Shown here: positions 6,103-8,765 of the stretch, piece by piece
Layout: the number at the start of each line of letters is the position of its first letter
Numbering within the stretch: the stretch's first letter is position 1
Assembly (NCBI GenBank): GCA_021785375.1
Contig: JAJYFQ010000006.1
Coordinates: 1 to 8,765 of the forward strand
Length of the DNA: 8,765 nt
Direction of reading: 5' to 3'
Source: Microcaldota archaeon
Lineage (GTDB): Archaea > Micrarchaeota > Micrarchaeia > Micrarchaeales > CABMGC01
Notes under the pieces: generated by a model
What the model saw: only the letters and a program-made list of their open reading frames with translations
Databases searched by the model: none
Told to the model about the DNA's origin: nothing
Program-made: the position numbers and the translations under genes

Positions 6103-6954
6103 TCAGATACCACTCATCTCCTCTTTCTCGTCAAGGAACTTTCCGGCGAGGAACCTCATGTAGCCCTCGGGAACGTTGTTCATCGCGTAGGCGTGCCAGT
6201 CCTTCCCGAAGGGAAGGTAGACGCTGACCTTCGCCCCCTTCTTCATCATATTCTTCATTACCTTCCTGTCATCCCCGAGCCTGACCTCGAATATCACGGA
6301 CTTCCTGGTCTTGGTCCCGCTGAGCAACCTCCTCGCAACATCCTTCGGCGTGGAGAGGAGTACCATCCCGTTCGCCTTTCCAGCGGCGCGCTCTATCGCC
6401 CCCGCATCGCTCGTCCTCTGCTCCCTGCCATCGTCCCCCTGGAAGATCGCCTTGACCGGCCTGGCCTCCTTGTGCTCCTTCATGAAGCCCGGAACGCTCT
6501 CGGCAGGCAGGGCGATCCCGAAGCCCCTGAAAGACTCGAAGCCCTTCATCCCGAATCCGGCCCCCTCCGGAAGCTCGGCCCAGATGAATATCCCGTGCTT
6601 GTTTCCCGTGCTTATTATGTCCCTGAGGTTCTCTTCGGCGGCGCCATCGTCCTGTCCGAGCCCCAGCTGCACAAGCGGGACCTGGACGCTGGCCGTGAGA
6701 CCCCGCCTCGCCACCTGCCTTATGAGCTCCTGGTAAGTGGAGGTTATGTACTTCGCCTTGGGCTTCGAGGAGACCCCGCTGCTCAGGAACGTTATCGATG
6801 CGTGTATCTTCTTGCCGTTGAGCTCCCTCGCCTTCTCCAGCGCCGAGCTCATCGTCGTTCCCGAGACGTGCTTCTTGACAAGCCTGTACAGGATCTTCTC
6901 AACAAAAGACTCGTCTGCCAAATGCACCACTTGTAACCATTGATTAAGGTCCAT
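6103..6954 (-). CDS. Degenerate proline-dehydrogenase-like TIM-barrel protein
   Basis: A 283-residue protein whose plan follows the FAD-dependent proline dehydrogenase barrel (PutA/PRODH). The early segment ALEKARELNGKKIHASITFL (38-57) matches the family's 'A...A..LN..G....l..LG' strand. VPLVQLGLGQDD (92-103) matches the 'vKltQLGLd' strand. VYLPFGKDWHAYAMNN (245-260) matches the C-terminal 'YvPfG.dWypY..RR' signature. Aligned by eye, the substrate-contacting Tyr246 and Tyr256 remain, but the Arg pair that binds the proline carboxylate is Asn259-Asn260, the strand Lys is Pro93, and the acidic 'DMEdS' strand reads AELPEG. Proline oxidation is therefore doubtful. It may use another substrate, bind flavin only, or be structural. 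It is the first gene of the five-gene cluster, with a TATA-like element about 34 nt upstream and a very short leader. The fold assignment is moderately sure; the function is unknown. Confidence 0.75.
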   Translation of the reverse strand: MDLNQWLQVVHLADESFVEKILYRLVKKHVSGTTMSSALEKARELNGKKIHASITFLSSGVSSKPKAKYITSTYQELIRQVARRGLTASVQVPLVQLGLGQDDGAAEENLRDIISTGNKHGIFIWAELPEGAGFGMKGFESFRGFGIALPAESVPGFMKEHKEARPVKAIFQGDDGREQRTSDAGAIERAAGKANGMVLLSTPKDVARRLLSGTKTRKSVIFEVRLGDDRKVMKNMMKKGAKVSVYLPFGKDWHAYAMNNVPEGYMRFLAGKFLDEKEEMSGI

Positions 6955-6982
6955 CCTGCTTATTAACCTTAAGCACTGATGC

Positions 6983-6992
6983 TATAATAATA
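6983..6992 (-). promoter_or_regulatory. TATA-like box for the five-gene cluster
   Basis: The minus strand reads TATTATTATA, centred about 34 nt upstream of the ATG at 6954. Transcription would start near 6962, giving a leader of about 8 nt. It is the only good AT-rich element in the 82-bp gap on that strand apart from the palindrome at 7002-7017. Confidence 0.45.
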
Positions 6993-7001
6993 CTGTACGC
7001 C

Positions 7002-7017
7002 AAGCCTTATAAGGCTT
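7002..7017 (+). promoter_or_regulatory. Palindromic TATA promoter of truD
   Basis: AAGCCTTATAAGGCTT is a perfect 16-bp palindrome centred on TATA, 27-28 nt before the truD ATG at 7037. That spacing gives transcription starting at the ATG, so truD is probably leaderless. Because the box is symmetric, TBP could bind in either direction, and the opposite direction faces the five-gene cluster. A palindromic operator would have the same geometry. Confidence 0.55.
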
Positions 7018-7036
7018 CAACAGCAACGATGATCTC

Positions 7037-8269
7037 ATGCTCTTTTTATCAAGAAATAGTGGCACCGGAGGCCAGACGAAGGCCGATCCAGAAGACTTCG
7101 TGGTCGAGGAGATAACGGGCAAGGGCGTGACGCTCGAGAGGGACAGGAGGTACTCCGCATCCGACCTTGGCGAGAATGAGGTTCCGGAAGGCAGGTTCAC
7201 CACGTTCGTGCTGCAGAAGAGGCAGTGGAACACCGTCCAGGCTGTGACCTCCATAGCAAAGGCCCTCGACCACGGGAAGAAGTCTGCAGGTTATGCCGGC
7301 ACTAAGGACAGGAACGCGGTGACGGTGCAGCTTGCCAGCGTCTTCGGCGCAACCCCCGACCAGGTCATGGCATTGAGGATAAAGGACCTTGCGATAAACG
7401 GCGCGTGGAGAAGCAACGGCGTCGAGATGGGAAGCAACATAGGCAACGCGTTCAGGATCGCGATAAGCGATGCCGGCAAACCCGAAAATGCTGGCGAGAC
7501 GATCGATGAGCTCAATGGGAAGATGCCGAACTACTTCGACAGGCAGAGGTTCGGATCGAGGCTCAACAACGCGAAGATAGGCCTGGAGATAATGCGCGGC
7601 AACTTCGAGAACGCGACCATGCTCTTCCTGACCGATACCACGGGGGAGAGGAACCAGGATGCCGTGGAGGCAAGGAAGCGCCTTGCAAGGGAGCGGGAGT
7701 TCGGCGATGCGCTCGCGTACTTTCCGCGCTACCTCAAGAACGAGAGGTACGTGCTGCAGCACCTTGGGGGGAATGGAAGGGACTATGCCGGCGCTCTCAG
7801 GAAACTCCCGCGCGGCATCTCGCTGATGTTCATACACGCTGTCCAGTCGCTCCTCTTCAATCTGGAGGTGGAGAACAGGATCGAGGAGCGGTACTTCGAG
7901 TCAGGGATCTGGTGCAGGTCGAACTTCTACGGCTTCCCCGAGTCAGGCGTCCCGATCCCAGAGAAGTCAGACTTCCCCCTCGCCCCGCTGATCGGGTATG
8001 AGACAAAGGAAGAGCACATGAGCGACAACGGGAGGGAGTCTCTGGAGGGCCTGGAGCTTACCAAGGACAGTTTCAAGATAAAAGGGATGCCGGAGCTCAG
8101 CATGCGCGGGGCATTCCGTCCGATCATAGCCCCTGTAAAGTCGCTCTCGGCTGGCGTCGATGGGGACAGGCTTCTGCTCTCCTTCTCGATACCCTCTGGG
8201 TCTTATGCGACGGTGATGGCCAACGAGATAACGAAGTCCGACAACTTTGAGCTGGGCGCACTTGCCTGA
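7037..8269 (+). CDS. truD: tRNA pseudouridine synthase TruD/Pus7 family
   Basis: A 410-residue pseudouridine synthase of the TruD family, which isomerises uridine to pseudouridine in tRNA (U13 in bacterial TruD; archaeal and eukaryotic Pus7 relatives have broader targets). Motifs are the N-terminal KADPEDFVVEEI (15-26), catalytic Asp91 in YAGTKDRNAVTVQ (86-98), the family signature NYFDRQRFGSR (165-175), and HAVQSLLFN in the second half. The stretch between NYFDRQRFG and HAVQSLLFN is the TRUD insertion typical of the family. Length matches archaeal members (about 400-440). The start is ATG 7037; an earlier ATG at 7029 is in another frame. There is no ribosome binding site, consistent with a leaderless transcript from the TATA palindrome. 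It diverges from the five-gene cluster and converges with the small gene at 8328-8585. Confidence 0.95.
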   Translation: MLFLSRNSGTGGQTKADPEDFVVEEITGKGVTLERDRRYSASDLGENEVPEGRFTTFVLQKRQWNTVQAVTSIAKALDHGKKSAGYAGTKDRNAVTVQLASVFGATPDQVMALRIKDLAINGAWRSNGVEMGSNIGNAFRIAISDAGKPENAGETIDELNGKMPNYFDRQRFGSRLNNAKIGLEIMRGNFENATMLFLTDTTGERNQDAVEARKRLAREREFGDALAYFPRYLKNERYVLQHLGGNGRDYAGALRKLPRGISLMFIHAVQSLLFNLEVENRIEERYFESGIWCRSNFYGFPESGVPIPEKSDFPLAPLIGYETKEEHMSDNGRESLEGLELTKDSFKIKGMPELSMRGAFRPIIAPVKSLSAGVDGDRLLLSFSIPSGSYATVMANEITKSDNFELGALA

Positions 8270-8327
8270 CAACGCGCAATTGTGATTGTCTGATGCCTCG
8301 CGTTATGGGTGGACTGCTGCCGTAGAC

Positions 8328-8585
8328 CTAGAAACCCGCGTACGCTCCGGGCAGTACCCTGTTCGTGTCCTCGATCCGCGCCTTGTCTGCTTCAGCAAGC
8401 AGGGCCCTCGCGCTGCGGTTCTCCGCGATCCCTATCATCTCAACACGCCTGGCGCGCTTCTCCTTTCCGTGCACGGCAAGCTCCCTCGCCGCATCGGAGA
8501 GCATGTGCACCGCATCCATCCTCTTGAGCGATGCTTCCTCCAGAAGTTCCCTCCTGTAGGCGGGCCTTATCCCGGCCAGCTTCAT
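8328..8585 (-). CDS. Small hypothetical helical protein, 85 aa
   Basis: A minus-strand frame from ATG 8585 to TAG 8330-8328. A strong ribosome binding site (GGGAGGA) stands 4 nt upstream, which decides this start over a GTG at 8618 that lies in compositionally different DNA. Codon use (AGG arginines, GAG glutamates) matches the host genes. The product is Arg-, Ala- and Glu-rich and probably helical throughout, without cysteines or membrane segments. The central part (about 25-60, SLKRMDAVHMLSDAARELAV and the RARRVEMIGIAENR stretch) faintly resembles the paired N-terminal helices of archaeal RNase P subunit Rpp21, but the zinc-ribbon cysteines of Rpp21 are absent, so I do not assign that name. 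It ends 58 bp from truD in convergent orientation. Confidence 0.65.
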   Translation of the reverse strand: MKLAGIRPAYRRELLEEASLKRMDAVHMLSDAARELAVHGKEKRARRVEMIGIAENRSARALLAEADKARIEDTNRVLPGAYAGF

Positions 8586-8754
8586 CGATTCCTCCCAGCG
8601 CGACCTGCTCGTTCCCACAACCGTCTACGCCACCCTCGTCACGAATTTCGGCCGCACTGACGAACAGCGCCGCACCGCCACCGCGCGCCTCGCCAGCCCC
8701 AACGACATCGTCGAACTCGGCACCATCGACATTCCCGACACCCGGCGGCGCTGA
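8560..8754 (+). CDS. Partial high-GC open frame with foreign codon use (possibly chimeric)
   Basis: After a TAG at 8557-8559, a plus-strand frame stays open to TGA at 8752-8754. From about 8597 on it looks like real coding sequence: RDLLVPTTVYATLV, then NFGRTDEQRRTATARLAS, PNDIVELGTIDIP and DTRRR. Third positions are mostly C, and arginines are CGC, unlike the AGG of the other genes. The part before about 8597 is antisense to the small minus-strand gene, including its ribosome binding site, so the true N-terminus is missing and the join looks artificial or recent. The pattern LVPTTVYA-x-LV is reminiscent of the middle of a VapC-type PIN domain, with Thr where PIN has its acidic residue. This is a weak resemblance and no function is assigned. 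The last 11 bases after the stop are uninformative. Confidence 0.4.
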   Translation, partial: AGLIPASFIDSSQRDLLVPTTVYATLVTNFGRTDEQRRTATARLASPNDIVELGTIDIPDTRRR

Positions 8755-8765
8755 TCGATCGCCCG

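Noticed and set aside
7049..7837. Minus-strand open frame of 262 codons opposite truD
   Set aside because: It lies inside truD, whose catalytic and family motifs are on the plus strand. The reverse translation shows no motif.
8271..8304. AACGCG...CGCGTT inverted repeat between truD and the convergent small gene
   Set aside because: Only 6 bp with a 22-nt loop and no adjacent T-run; too weak to call a terminator.
1..8765. CRISPR array, IS terminal repeats, rRNA or riboswitch
   Set aside because: I looked for regularly spaced repeats, paired terminal repeats near the integrase and conserved RNA folds other than the tRNA, and saw none. The integrase is a tyrosine recombinase, not a DDE transposase.

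Overview
The window reads as an archaeal chromosome segment of about 58% GC. Evidence is an archaeal-type tRNase Z, an NFACT-N (RqcH/NEMF-like) protein, a group II geranylgeranylglyceryl phosphate (GGGP) synthase for ether lipids, an archaeal-length TruD, promoters with TATA boxes about 26-28 nt before start codons (leaderless transcripts), and a preference for AGG arginine codons. A small-genome lineage such as Micrarchaeota or another DPANN group is possible, but this is a guess from gene content.

Layout. (1) 1-803 is AT-rich (35-38% GC in sampled lines). It holds two unrecognised genes on the minus strand, one running off the left edge, behind a promoter whose TATA box lies inside a near-perfect inverted repeat. 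(2) 939-2120 (minus) is a tyrosine recombinase with all catalytic residues and a C-terminal zinc ribbon. It lies about 60 bp from the 3' end of a tRNA-Val(GAC) gene at 2184-2254 (minus). The arrangement suggests one end of an integrated element whose far end is outside the window. (3) 2281-6954 is a tight five-gene minus-strand cluster. In transcription order it encodes a degenerate proline-dehydrogenase-like barrel, an NAD-dependent epimerase/dehydratase, GGGP synthase, an NFACT protein lacking its C-terminal domain, and RNase Z. Genes are spaced by 1-4 nt or overlap. (4) 7037-8269 (plus) is tRNA pseudouridine synthase TruD, divergent from the cluster, with a perfect 16-bp palindrome centred on its TATA box. 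(5) 8328-8585 (minus) is a small unrecognised helical protein. (6) From about 8597 to the end, GC rises to about 67% and arginine codons switch from AGG to CGC. A plus-strand open frame ends at 8754. This is foreign DNA or an assembly chimera.

How the genes fit together. RNase Z, tRNA-Val (no encoded CCA) and TruD belong to tRNA maturation, and the NFACT protein to ribosome-associated quality control. GGGP synthase makes the first archaeal ether-lipid bond. The epimerase may act on a sugar nucleotide. The proline-dehydrogenase-like protein has lost the residues that bind proline. The most unusual points are the missing NFACT-R domain, the degenerate dehydrogenase at the head of a housekeeping operon, a Glu-to-Asp change at the likely catalytic position of GGGP synthase, and two promoters built inside palindromes.
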